DNA of 64,000 nucleotides from an uncultured Duncaniella sp. (GTDB taxonomy: Bacteria > Bacteroidota > Bacteroidia > Bacteroidales > Muribaculaceae). The notes under the pieces are model-generated. The model did not search any database. It had not been told where the DNA came from and was given only the letters and a program-made list of their open reading frames with translations. Below are positions 44,531 through 52,497 of this stretch, piece after piece; position 1 is the first letter of the stretch, and every line of letters begins with the position of its first letter. Both the position numbers and the translations under genes were made by a program. Location of the stretch: positions 3,690 to 67,689 of the forward strand of contig CAJTJG010000019.1 in the NCBI GenBank assembly GCA_910576785.1. The letters run 5' to 3'.

Positions 44531-45745
44531 ATGAAATCACTCAAACGATATCTTGACCGTGTCAAGCCCAACTTCGAGCCGGGAGGCAAACTGCAGAGCC
44601 TTCAGAGCGTCTATGACGGGTTTGAGACGTTCCTGTTCACACCCAACACCACCTCCCGCCCCGGAGCGGTGAATGTCCATGACGCCCTCGATTCCAAGCG
44701 CATCATGATCATCGTGGTCCTCGCGCTGATGCCATGTCTGCTCTTCGGCATGTACAACACAGGCTATCAGAACTGGCTCGCAGCCGGCGCCACCGAATTT
44801 CCGTTCTGGCAACTGATGGCCTACGGCTTTCTGGCCGTAATACCCCGCATACTTGTAGCCTACGTAGTAGGCCTCGGCATAGAATTTGCCGTTGCCCAGT
44901 GGCGCCACGAGGAGATCCAGGAGGGATTCCTGGTGACCGGAATACTCATACCTCTCATATGCCCGGTGGAGACACCGCTGTGGATGCTCGCAGTGGCTAC
45001 CGCCTTCTCGGTCATCTTCGTCAAGGAAGTGTTCGGCGGCACAGGCTACAATGTGTTCAACGTAGCCCTCGTCACCCGCGCTTTCCTATTCTTCGCCTAT
45101 CCGGCACAAATGAGCGGCGACAAAGTCTTCGTGTCAACCGACTCCATACTCGGCCTCGGTCACGACCTGCCTGACAGTTTCACCGGCGCCACCCCACTCG
45201 GACAGATCGCGTCCTTCGCCGGCGACAAGCTTGAGCTCCTCAACCTGCGTGGCGATGTCATCTCCACCTGGGACGCATTCCTGGGTCTCATACCCGGATC
45301 ATTCGGCGAGACTTCAACTCTCTGCATCCTCATAGGCGCGGTCATACTTCTGGCCACAGGCATCGCTTCATGGCGCATCATGCTCAGCGTCATAGCCGGA
45401 GGCCTGATTATGGGTTGGATAGCCAACGTGTTCGAGACGCCGACCTACCCCGCGTCGTTCCTCTCACCCGTTGACCAGCTTCTCTTCGGAGGCTTCGCCT
45501 TTGCAGCCGTCTTCATGGCCACCGATCCCGTGACAGCGGCACGCACAGGCGTAGGAAAATACGTCTACGGTCTGCTTGTAGGCGTAATGGCTGTACTCAT
45601 CCGCACCTACAACAACGGCTACCCCGAAGGTGCCATGCTGGCTGTCCTTCTGGCCAATGCCCTCGCACCGCTCATCGACTATTGTGTGGTGCAGGCCAAT
45701 GTGTCACGCCGCAGGAAACGCCTGCGTGAAAGAGCCGGCGCATGA
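44531..45745 (+). CDS. nqrB: Na+-NQR subunit B
   Basis: A 404-residue membrane subunit with about ten helices that binds FMN covalently and riboflavin. The FMN attachment motif is SFTGATPLGQIAS near residue 221 (Thr of the GAT motif). Other typical blocks are LKRYLDRVKPNFEPGG at the start, VTGILIPLICPVETPLWML and MATDPVTAARTGVGKYVYGL. It forms the sodium channel core with D and E. It starts 25 bases after nqrA. Confidence 0.95.
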   Translation: MKSLKRYLDRVKPNFEPGGKLQSLQSVYDGFETFLFTPNTTSRPGAVNVHDALDSKRIMIIVVLALMPCLLFGMYNTGYQNWLAAGATEFPFWQLMAYGFLAVIPRILVAYVVGLGIEFAVAQWRHEEIQEGFLVTGILIPLICPVETPLWMLAVATAFSVIFVKEVFGGTGYNVFNVALVTRAFLFFAYPAQMSGDKVFVSTDSILGLGHDLPDSFTGATPLGQIASFAGDKLELLNLRGDVISTWDAFLGLIPGSFGETSTLCILIGAVILLATGIASWRIMLSVIAGGLIMGWIANVFETPTYPASFLSPVDQLLFGGFAFAAVFMATDPVTAARTGVGKYVYGLLVGVMAVLIRTYNNGYPEGAMLAVLLANALAPLIDYCVVQANVSRRRKRLRERAGA

Positions 45746-45779
45746 TCCCATCCACACCAACATCATCATCCACCACACT

Positions 45780-46487
45780 ATGAACAAGCAAAGCAATACA
45801 TATACGATCATATATATAATCGTGCTCGTAGTGCTTGTCGGCACAGCTCTGGCGGCCACATCCCTGGCTCTCAAGGATAGGCAGCAGGAGAACATCAATG
45901 CCGACAAGATGAACCAGATCCTTGCCGCCGCGCTCATCACTCCTGCCAAGGGTGAGACCGTGGCCGACTTCGACCGCTACATCACCTCCCAACTCGTGGT
46001 CAACGAACTCGGCGATACCATTGCCGGCGTCAAAGCGTTCGACGTAAACGTAGCCGCCGAAGTCAAGCTTCCTGCCGATCAGCGCAAACTCCCTGTCTTT
46101 GTATGCACCACTCCCGATGGAGCCACAAAATACATCCTTCCAGCCTATGGTGCCGGACTCTGGGGCCCGATATGGGGTTATGTAGCCTTCGATTCCGACG
46201 GATCCACGATCTACGGCGCATACTTCGCCCATCAGGGAGAGACCCCCGGACTCGGAGCCGAAATCGAAAAACCGGCTTTCTCTGATCAATTCAAGGGCAA
46301 GCACATATTCAAGGACGGCCGCTTCCATCCCATAGCCGTTGTCAAGGCCGGACAGCTCCCAATAGGCAACGAAGACTATGTGGACGGCATATCAGGAGGC
46401 ACCATCACATCAAAGGGTGTAGGCTCGATGCTTGACAACAGCCTCACACCCTACCGCGGTTTTCTCGAGAAACTTGCCGGCAAATAA
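45780..46487 (+). CDS. nqrC: Na+-NQR subunit C
   Basis: A 235-residue protein with one N-terminal membrane helix (YTIIYIIVLVVLVGTALAAT) and a periplasmic FMN-binding domain. FMN is linked to the threonine of DGISGGTITSKGVGSML (SGGT in place of the common SGAT). The segment LWGPIWGYVAFDSDGSTIYG is also conserved. An open frame extends back to 45630 inside nqrB, but ATG 45780 (MNKQSNTYTI) is the normal start. Confidence 0.94.
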   Translation: MNKQSNTYTIIYIIVLVVLVGTALAATSLALKDRQQENINADKMNQILAAALITPAKGETVADFDRYITSQLVVNELGDTIAGVKAFDVNVAAEVKLPADQRKLPVFVCTTPDGATKYILPAYGAGLWGPIWGYVAFDSDGSTIYGAYFAHQGETPGLGAEIEKPAFSDQFKGKHIFKDGRFHPIAVVKAGQLPIGNEDYVDGISGGTITSKGVGSMLDNSLTPYRGFLEKLAGK

Positions 46488-46521
46488 TAACCTATTTTCA
46501 TAAAAAAAACGTTTTTCAGCC

Positions 46522-47148
46522 ATGGCAGAAAAGATCAAGAATACCGACGTGCTCTTCAATCCCCTGTCGAAGAACAACCCCGTCGTGGTGCAGGTGCTCG
46601 GCATCTGCTCCGTCCTGGCCGTCACAGCCAAGCTCGAGCCGGCCATCGTAATGGGCGTCTCGGTAATAGCCGTGCTCGCCTTCGCCAACGTCATAATATC
46701 GCTCCTGCGCAACACCATCCCCACCAACATACGCATCATCGTGCAGCTTGTAGTGGTGGCCGGACTGGTGGTCATCGTCGACCAGGTGCTCAAGGCATTC
46801 GCCTACGATGCCTCCAAGCAGCTCTCCGTATTCATCGGACTTATAATCACCAACTGTATACTCATGGGACGCCTCGAGGCATTCGCCATGGGCAACAAAC
46901 CCTGGCCATCGTTCCTCGACGGTGTGGGCAACGGTCTGGGTTATGCCATCATCCTCGTCATCGTAGGATTCTTCCGCGAACTCCTCGGCAGCGGCTCCCT
47001 GCTGGGCTATCAGATCATCCCGCAGGGTTGGTATGAAGCCGGCTACGTCAACAACGGCCTTATGATCCTCCCCCCGATGGCCCTCATCGTGGTGGCATGC
47101 ATCATATGGGTGCAGCGCTCCATCAACAAGGACCTGCAGGAAGAGTAA
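46522..47148 (+). CDS. nqrD: Na+-NQR subunit D
   Basis: A 208-residue membrane protein with six helices, homologous to NqrE/RnfE. Typical blocks are NPVVVQVLGICSVLAVTAKL, FIGLIITNCILMGRLEAFAM and GFFRELLGSGSLLGYQIIP. Conserved cysteines in GICS and TNCI fit the [2Fe-2S] site shared by subunits D and E in the membrane. Internal gene of the operon. Confidence 0.95.
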   Translation: MAEKIKNTDVLFNPLSKNNPVVVQVLGICSVLAVTAKLEPAIVMGVSVIAVLAFANVIISLLRNTIPTNIRIIVQLVVVAGLVVIVDQVLKAFAYDASKQLSVFIGLIITNCILMGRLEAFAMGNKPWPSFLDGVGNGLGYAIILVIVGFFRELLGSGSLLGYQIIPQGWYEAGYVNNGLMILPPMALIVVACIIWVQRSINKDLQEE

Positions 47149-47181
47149 CATCCCCCACCCTATTTCCCAAGCACCAACCAT

Positions 47182-47799
47182 ATGGAAAATCTCAACATAT
47201 TCATAAGGTCGATCTTCGTCGACAACATGATCTTCGCCTACTTCCTCGGCATGTGCTCCTTCATAGCCGTGTCAAAGAACGTGAAGACCGCCTTCGGCCT
47301 CGGAGTGGCCGTCACATTCATGCTCGTGGTCACACTTCCGGTCAACTATCTGTTGGAGAACTACGTGCTCCGCCCCGGCGCACTGTCATGGCTCGGCGAG
47401 GAGTTTGCCACAGTAGATCTCAGCTTCCTCTCGCTCATCATGTTCATAGCCGTCATCGCCTCAATGACACAGCTCGTGGAGATGGCTGTAGAGAAGTACA
47501 GCCCCGCCCTCTACTCTTCGCTGGGCATATTCCTGCCGCTCATCGCCGTAAACTGCGCCATACTCGGTGGTTCGCTGTTCATGCAGCAGCGTGACTTCCC
47601 GAGCATATGGACCGCCGTATGCGCCGGCGGCGGATGGGGTCTCGGATGGTTGCTGGCCATCACGGCCATAGCTGCCATACGCGAGCGCCTGGCCGTCTAC
47701 TCCAACATCCCCGGCCCGCTGCGCGGCGTAGGCATAACATTCATCCTCACAGCCCTCATGGGCATCGCCTTCATGAGTTTCTTAGGTATTAAAATCTAA
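47182..47799 (+). CDS. nqrE: Na+-NQR subunit E
   Basis: A 205-residue membrane protein, inverted-topology partner of NqrD. It begins MENLNIFIRSIFVDNMIFAY and has the cysteine segments FLGMCSFIAVSK and LIAVNCAILGGSLF, which match the iron-sulfur ligands, plus EYVLRPG-like and ALMGIAFMSFLGIKI C-terminal segments. It lies 33 bases after nqrD and 15 bases before nqrF. Confidence 0.95.
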   Translation: MENLNIFIRSIFVDNMIFAYFLGMCSFIAVSKNVKTAFGLGVAVTFMLVVTLPVNYLLENYVLRPGALSWLGEEFATVDLSFLSLIMFIAVIASMTQLVEMAVEKYSPALYSSLGIFLPLIAVNCAILGGSLFMQQRDFPSIWTAVCAGGGWGLGWLLAITAIAAIRERLAVYSNIPGPLRGVGITFILTALMGIAFMSFLGIKI

Positions 47800-47814
47800 A
47801 CGTTAAACAGACCA

Positions 47815-49080
47815 ATGCTGACGATTCTATCAGGCGTATGCATATTCCTGGTGATCACCCTTCTGCTGGTGATCATCCTGCTCATCGCCAAGAAATATCT
47901 TGTCCATTCGGGCAAAGTAAAGATCACGCTCAACTCCGACACTGTCATCGAGGCCGACTCAGGCAAATCGTTACTGTCCACCCTCGCCGACTCCAACATC
48001 TTCCTTCCATCAGCCTGCGGCGGCAAAGGCTCATGCGGCCAGTGCAAATGTCAGGTCACCAAAGGTGGCGGAGACATCCTACCCACAGAGAAAGTCCACT
48101 TCTCGCGCAAGGAGCAGCAGGACCACTGGCGTCTGGGGTGTCAGGTCAAAGTCAAGGAAGACTGCGACATACTCGTGCCCGCCTCGGCGCTTGATGTCAA
48201 GGAGTGGGAATGCGAAGTGATATCCAACAAGAACGTGGCCACTTTCATCAAGGAGTTCATCGTAGCTCTCCCCCCAGGCGCCCACATGGACTTCATCCCC
48301 GGATCCTACGCCCAGATAAAGATACCCGAATACGAGATGGACTACGACAAGGATATCGACAAGGACTCCATCGGTGCCGAATACCTCCCCGCATGGGAAA
48401 AATTCGGACTCTTCACACTCAAGTGCAAAAACACCGAGAGCACCGTGCGTGCCTACTCCATGGCCAACTACCCCGAGGAAGGCGACCGCATCATGCTCAC
48501 CGTCCGTATAGCCACCCCGCCTTTCAAGCCGAAACCTCAGGTAGGCTTCCAGGACGTGATGCCAGGCATTGCTTCCAGCTATATATTCACACTCAAGCCC
48601 GGCGACAAGGTCCGCATGAGCGGTCCCTACGGAGACTTCCACCCCATCGTTGACTCCAAAGCCGAGATGATGTGGATAGGTGGAGGTGCCGGTATGGCTC
48701 CTCTGCGCGCCCAAATCATGTGGCTCACCAAGACACTCCACACCACTGACCGTGTGATGAACTACTTCTACGGCGCCCGTGCCCTCAACGAGGTGTTCTA
48801 TCTTGATGACTTCATGCAGCTTGAAAAGGAATTCCCCAACTTCAAGTTCCATCTCGCCCTCGACCGTCCCGATCCGGCAGCTGACGCCGCCGGCGTGAAG
48901 TACACCGCCGGATTCGTTCATCAGGTCATCTACGAGACATACCTGAAGAACCATCCAGATCCTGAGGACATCGAATACTACATGTGTGGCCCCGGGCCCA
49001 TGAGCGCCGCTGTCAACAAAATGCTCGACGATCTCGGCGTGGATCCCACCTCTGTCCATTACGACAACTTCGGAGGCTGA
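47815..49080 (+). CDS. nqrF: Na+-NQR subunit F (NADH dehydrogenase, FAD and 2Fe-2S)
   Basis: A 421-residue electron-entry subunit. It has an N-terminal membrane helix (GVCIFLVITLLLVIILLIAK), a ferredoxin domain with ACGGKGSCGQCKCQV and the fourth ligand in RLGCQV, an FAD domain (RAYSMANYPEEG) and an NADH domain (WIGGGAGMAPLRAQIM; YYMCGPGPMSAAVNKMLDDL). It takes electrons from NADH and passes them through FAD and 2Fe-2S. Last nqr gene; a very long hairpin follows at 49131-49230. Confidence 0.96.
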   Translation: MLTILSGVCIFLVITLLLVIILLIAKKYLVHSGKVKITLNSDTVIEADSGKSLLSTLADSNIFLPSACGGKGSCGQCKCQVTKGGGDILPTEKVHFSRKEQQDHWRLGCQVKVKEDCDILVPASALDVKEWECEVISNKNVATFIKEFIVALPPGAHMDFIPGSYAQIKIPEYEMDYDKDIDKDSIGAEYLPAWEKFGLFTLKCKNTESTVRAYSMANYPEEGDRIMLTVRIATPPFKPKPQVGFQDVMPGIASSYIFTLKPGDKVRMSGPYGDFHPIVDSKAEMMWIGGGAGMAPLRAQIMWLTKTLHTTDRVMNYFYGARALNEVFYLDDFMQLEKEFPNFKFHLALDRPDPAADAAGVKYTAGFVHQVIYETYLKNHPDPEDIEYYMCGPGPMSAAVNKMLDDLGVDPTSVHYDNFGG

Positions 49081-49130
49081 TCCCCGCCCCTCAAAAAACC
49101 AATGCGGACAAAGTCATAGTCTCCTAAAAG

Positions 49131-49230
49131 ACACGAAGGGAAGAAGGAAGGACAAAAGTCACAGAGTTTTAATTATCAGTATGATTATTTCATTCTCTGT
49201 GACTTTTGTCCTTCCTTCTTCCCTTCGTGT
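49131..49230 (+). terminator. Very long perfect hairpin after the nqr operon
   Basis: Perfect 36-bp inverted repeat (arms 49131-49166 and 49195-49230, 28-nt AT-rich loop), 50 bases past nqrF. It can act as terminator, but it is much longer than a normal one and lacks a strong T tail (ATCTCTATC follows). The arms are purine-rich and pyrimidine-rich, respectively. It may be a mobile palindromic repeat; see findings. Confidence 0.65.
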
Positions 49231-49303
49231 ATCTCTATCACGGCCCATCACGGCAAAAAAGCCGCATTTTATGTATATAATCACATAATTATGTCGAAAA
49301 ACA

Positions 49304-49333
49304 TTGTCGTGAAACCGTTTTTTTGTAACTTTG
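49304..49333 (+). promoter_or_regulatory. Promoter for the YjbH-like genes
   Basis: -7 TAACTTTG (49326-49333) with a near-consensus ATTG ending at 49306, 19 bases upstream. Transcription should start near 49340, about 125 bases before ATG 49467. Confidence 0.6.
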
Positions 49334-49466
49334 CACCTTGTAAATTCAAATCACGCTCAAAATTAACCTGACAGATAGGCCGATAGCTTAAAGTCCGGTG
49401 GATTTCATCCATTATCCCGAAGTATTCACACAGTTCACTAACGCGTATCTCTCCAGATATCCAATT

Positions 49467-50366
49467 ATGAAGAATCTATTGACAAGCTTGCTGTTGCTGC
49501 TGCTGACCCTCACGCCGCACGATATTGCCGCACAAGGCAAGGCTGGCTCGGTGGATATCTTCATGGGAGTAGACTTCAACTATAGAGATATATGGTTCAA
49601 CAACCGCGTGTATGACGTGCTCGTAAATCTCACACCTGGCGCCAGATGGAACATAGGCAACCGCTGGGAGATGGCCGGACAGGTGTTCATACCCGTGATA
49701 AACCAGTATGGCGACTACTACAAATATCCTCGTCTCCATAACCTCACACTATCCAAGCAACTCGCCTGTGGATCACGGTGGAAAATGAAATTCACCGGAG
49801 GAGTATTCGGATCCGAGCGTTATGGTCTGGACATGAAAAACATGTTCATCATCAACCGTTGGCTCGCGCTTACAGCAGAAGCAGGTATCACCGGCTTCCT
49901 CTCCATGGCCGACGGTTGGTATGCCACAGCCATGAAGACATTCACCATACAGGCCGGACCGGAGATATATCTCCATCCGTGGAACACCCAGATAAGTGTG
50001 CGTGGCGGCCGTTACATATATGGCGACTACGGCGCAGTGGCCGAAGGCTGGCGCCACTTCAAGCATGTGAGCGTGGGCGCCTACGCATCCTACAGCAACA
50101 AAGGCAAGGAAGATTTCGGATTCAAGGTGATAGTGATGCTTCCACCCTACAAACGCACCCACCGCAAGGTCAACTTCCGCCCGGCAAGCAACTTCCGGCT
50201 CACCTACAGTGTGGAGGCCGACCCGTACTCCAACATGACATACGCCACCGACCCCGAAGAGAACGAAAGGGATGGATGGTTTGACAGGGATCTTCTGCCA
50301 TGGGGACAGGATCTCATGGATCCTGACTTCACCTATAAGGAACGAAAGGAGGTGGAGAAGAGATGA
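49467..50366 (+). CDS. YjbH-like exported outer-membrane protein, first of a pair
   Basis: A 299-residue protein from ATG 49467, chosen because MKNLLTSLLLLLLTLTPHDI then AAQ is a clean signal peptide; the frame is open 23 codons further up. Alternating aromatic beta strands (GSVDIFMGVDFNYRDIWFNN; WEMAGQVFIPVINQYGDYYK; ISVRGGRYIYGDYGAVAEGW) suggest a beta barrel. The sequence looks like the C-terminal portion of YjbH, a protein of exopolysaccharide export operons. It overlaps the next gene by 4 bases, and the next product resembles the N-terminal YjbH part, so the two may be a split YjbH acting together at the outer membrane (inference). Confidence 0.65.
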   Translation: MKNLLTSLLLLLLTLTPHDIAAQGKAGSVDIFMGVDFNYRDIWFNNRVYDVLVNLTPGARWNIGNRWEMAGQVFIPVINQYGDYYKYPRLHNLTLSKQLACGSRWKMKFTGGVFGSERYGLDMKNMFIINRWLALTAEAGITGFLSMADGWYATAMKTFTIQAGPEIYLHPWNTQISVRGGRYIYGDYGAVAEGWRHFKHVSVGAYASYSNKGKEDFGFKVIVMLPPYKRTHRKVNFRPASNFRLTYSVEADPYSNMTYATDPEENERDGWFDRDLLPWGQDLMDPDFTYKERKEVEKR

Positions 50367-51124
50367 AAACATCCACACGCATACTCTTGACCCTCAGCCT
50401 CATCATAGCCTCGGCCAGTTCGGTGTCGGCACAGCTATACACAGGGCTCACCGGCCTGATCCACACCCCCTCGGCCGAGATGATGGACGAAGGTGACATC
50501 ATGGTGGGCGGGTACTATATGAACAAACACTTCACCCCCGATGCCGGATTCAGCTACAATGGCCGTAAATTCGGCACATACGACTTCTATCTCTCCATAG
50601 CCCCATTCAGCTGGGTGGAGGTGAGCTATACGTTCACCCTACAGAAAACACCTGACCATAACAACCCTGACAGATTGAAATTCAATCACAAGGACCGCTA
50701 CTTCTCCATAAAATTCAATCCTTTGCGCGAGGGTAAATACTGGCCGGCCATTGCCATAGGTTCAAACGACTTCATCGGATCGCCGACCAAGAACCACGCC
50801 AACGAAGACCTCGGCGAAGGATATTTCAACAACTACTTCATAGCCGCCACCAAGCATTTCAATCCCTACGGCCAGGAAATAGGCGTCAACCTCGCCTACA
50901 GATATTCACCTAAGGATTTCAACCGCAAATGGAACGGAGTGGTGGGCGGCCTCACATGGCGTCCACGATGGGTGCCGCAACTACGCGTCATGGTGGAATA
51001 TACGGGTGACGGCATCAACTTCGGCGCCGACTGTCTGCTGTGGCGCCATCTATTCATCCAGGCAGCTGTTCTGGACGGCCGATATTTCACAGGAGGCATG
51101 TGCTTCAGAGCCAATCTATTTTAG
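50363..51124 (+). CDS. YjbH-like exported outer-membrane protein, second of a pair
   Basis: A 253-residue protein with signal peptide MKTSTRILLTLSLIIASASS then VSAQ. The first mature residues, LYTGLTGLIHTPSAEMMDEG, resemble the start of YjbH proteins (G..G..T P.A...). Beta-strand pattern follows (FSWVEVSYTFTLQKT; YWPAIAIGSNDFIGSP; IGVNLAYRYSP) and the protein ends in a phenylalanine (FRANLF), typical of outer-membrane barrels. Translation is coupled to the previous gene by a 4-base overlap. Confidence 0.7.
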   Translation: MKTSTRILLTLSLIIASASSVSAQLYTGLTGLIHTPSAEMMDEGDIMVGGYYMNKHFTPDAGFSYNGRKFGTYDFYLSIAPFSWVEVSYTFTLQKTPDHNNPDRLKFNHKDRYFSIKFNPLREGKYWPAIAIGSNDFIGSPTKNHANEDLGEGYFNNYFIAATKHFNPYGQEIGVNLAYRYSPKDFNRKWNGVVGGLTWRPRWVPQLRVMVEYTGDGINFGADCLLWRHLFIQAAVLDGRYFTGGMCFRANLF

Positions 51125-51161
51125 TAATAACACAATAATCAATATAAAACCAAACCATTAA

Positions 51162-52355
51162 ATGAAAATGCAAAAATTAATCAGAAACGGAGTCTACGCA
51201 CTCCTCGGATGCATGATCGCTTTCGGTACAACCTCTTGCCACAAGGACGGTCCCTATTGGAACGAAGCTCCCACCGTGACCACTGTCTACAACATATCCG
51301 GCTCTGTAGCCGCTATGAACGGCAAGGGTATCCAGAATGCCACCGTTGTGCTCAGCGGCACTGAGAACGCCACTGTAAAGACCGATGCCAACGGTTACTT
51401 CCTCTTCTCCAATGTCAAGACCGGCGACTACACCATCAAGGTTTCTGCCGAGGGTAAGGTGAGCCGCGAGACAACCGTAAAGGTAATCAACAACGGCAAA
51501 GGCCAGAACGTGGTGTGGAACGTAATGCTCCCCAACATCGAGGCCGAGAAAGAGATCAAAGTGACCAACCAGGGCGGTGAGGGTGCCGTAGTCACCGAGG
51601 CTCTCGAGGGCAACGAAAAGGCCGAGATCGACGTGGAAGTAAACGTTGATTCCGACGACCTCAACAAGAACGCCACCATCAAGATCTCCCCCATCTATGA
51701 TGAGTCAGAGGCTGCCGTATCGCGTGCCGTCACCAAGACCATGATGGTAGGCGCCAAGCTCTCCTGCTCCGACAGCAGCGTGCGCATCGAGAAGCCCATC
51801 GAGATCACATTCAACGTGGACGAGGTTACCACCGCCGAGGTAAAGGCACAGAAGTATGTCAACGGCAACTGGGTGGACGTACCCTGCCGCATGGAGAATG
51901 GCAAAGTCATCGTAGAGGCCGACTCCTTCACCTCCTATGGACTCTTTGCCGGCATCAACTTCACCTCCTCCACAAGGCATGAGGCACTCAAGTTCGGCCA
52001 GAATGTATGGGACAACATCAACGGCACCCGCCCCATGACCGTAGGTGAGACAACCTACACCTATAAGGTCGGCATGGACATCCAGAGCCAGGGCACCACA
52101 GTGTTCACCGCACTCCTCATCGAGGCCCTCGCCCGCGAGTTCGGCGCCAACTCCTACACCACCCAGGGCAAATATCCCGTCAACATGGACCTCCCCATGG
52201 GTTACTACCTTGAGCTCGCAGGTGATCAGGAGATCAACTCCGTCAAGGCCACTGTCGGATCGCGCAGCGTGAGCGGCACACAGTATGGCGACGTGACCAT
52301 CACCCACAAGCTCATCAACCGCAACCACACCGGCGGCTCCAACCGTCCTATCTGA
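51162..52355 (+). CDS. Lipoprotein with carboxypeptidase-regulatory-like (Ig-fold) domain
   Basis: A 397-residue protein. It has a lipoprotein signal ending in CMIAFGTTSC, then an Ig-like carboxypeptidase-D regulatory domain (SGSVAAMNGKGIQNATVVLS; GYFLFSNVKTGDYTIKVSAE), a second beta-rich domain from about residue 120, and a C-terminal part with AGINFTSSTRHEALKFGQNV. The role is unknown; such proteins are commonly surface-exposed in Bacteroidetes. It starts 37 bases after the second YjbH-like gene, without a promoter motif between, so it is probably part of the same unit and might be its surface partner. Confidence 0.72.
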   Translation: MKMQKLIRNGVYALLGCMIAFGTTSCHKDGPYWNEAPTVTTVYNISGSVAAMNGKGIQNATVVLSGTENATVKTDANGYFLFSNVKTGDYTIKVSAEGKVSRETTVKVINNGKGQNVVWNVMLPNIEAEKEIKVTNQGGEGAVVTEALEGNEKAEIDVEVNVDSDDLNKNATIKISPIYDESEAAVSRAVTKTMMVGAKLSCSDSSVRIEKPIEITFNVDEVTTAEVKAQKYVNGNWVDVPCRMENGKVIVEADSFTSYGLFAGINFTSSTRHEALKFGQNVWDNINGTRPMTVGETTYTYKVGMDIQSQGTTVFTALLIEALAREFGANSYTTQGKYPVNMDLPMGYYLELAGDQEINSVKATVGSRSVSGTQYGDVTITHKLINRNHTGGSNRPI

Positions 52356-52390
52356 TCATAGACAGACCCAACATCTTATTATATTTTCCC

Positions 52391-52434
52391 GAATCCCGGA
52401 GGATAGGCCATCATGGCAAAATCCTCCGGGATTC
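52391..52434 (+). terminator. Hairpin after the lipoprotein gene
   Basis: Perfect 14-bp inverted repeat (arms 52391-52404 and 52421-52434, stem GAATCCCGGAGGAT), 35 bases past the stop. No clear T tail on the plus strand, so efficiency is uncertain. Confidence 0.6.
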
Positions 52435-52464
52435 ACCATATATGGACATATGGAAAAAATTTCG

Positions 52465-52472
52465 TAACTTTG
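52465..52472 (+). promoter_or_regulatory. Promoter -7 element for the ABC-F gene
   Basis: TAACTTTG followed by CACC, only 26 bases before the start codon, so the leader is about 20 nt. Confidence 0.65.
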
Positions 52473-52497
52473 CACCCCGAAAACTCAGATTCAACAT

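Noticed and set aside
48079..49059. 326-codon minus-strand frame opposite nqrF
   Set aside because: A shadow of nqrF; no start context and no recognisable domain.
43165..49080. Reading the operon as Rnf (rnfCDGAE-B)
   Set aside because: The first gene lacks ferredoxin-type CxxC clusters and starts like NqrA, the order is A-B-C-D-E-F, and the last gene has the 2Fe-2S/FAD/NADH layout of NqrF, so it is Na+-NQR.
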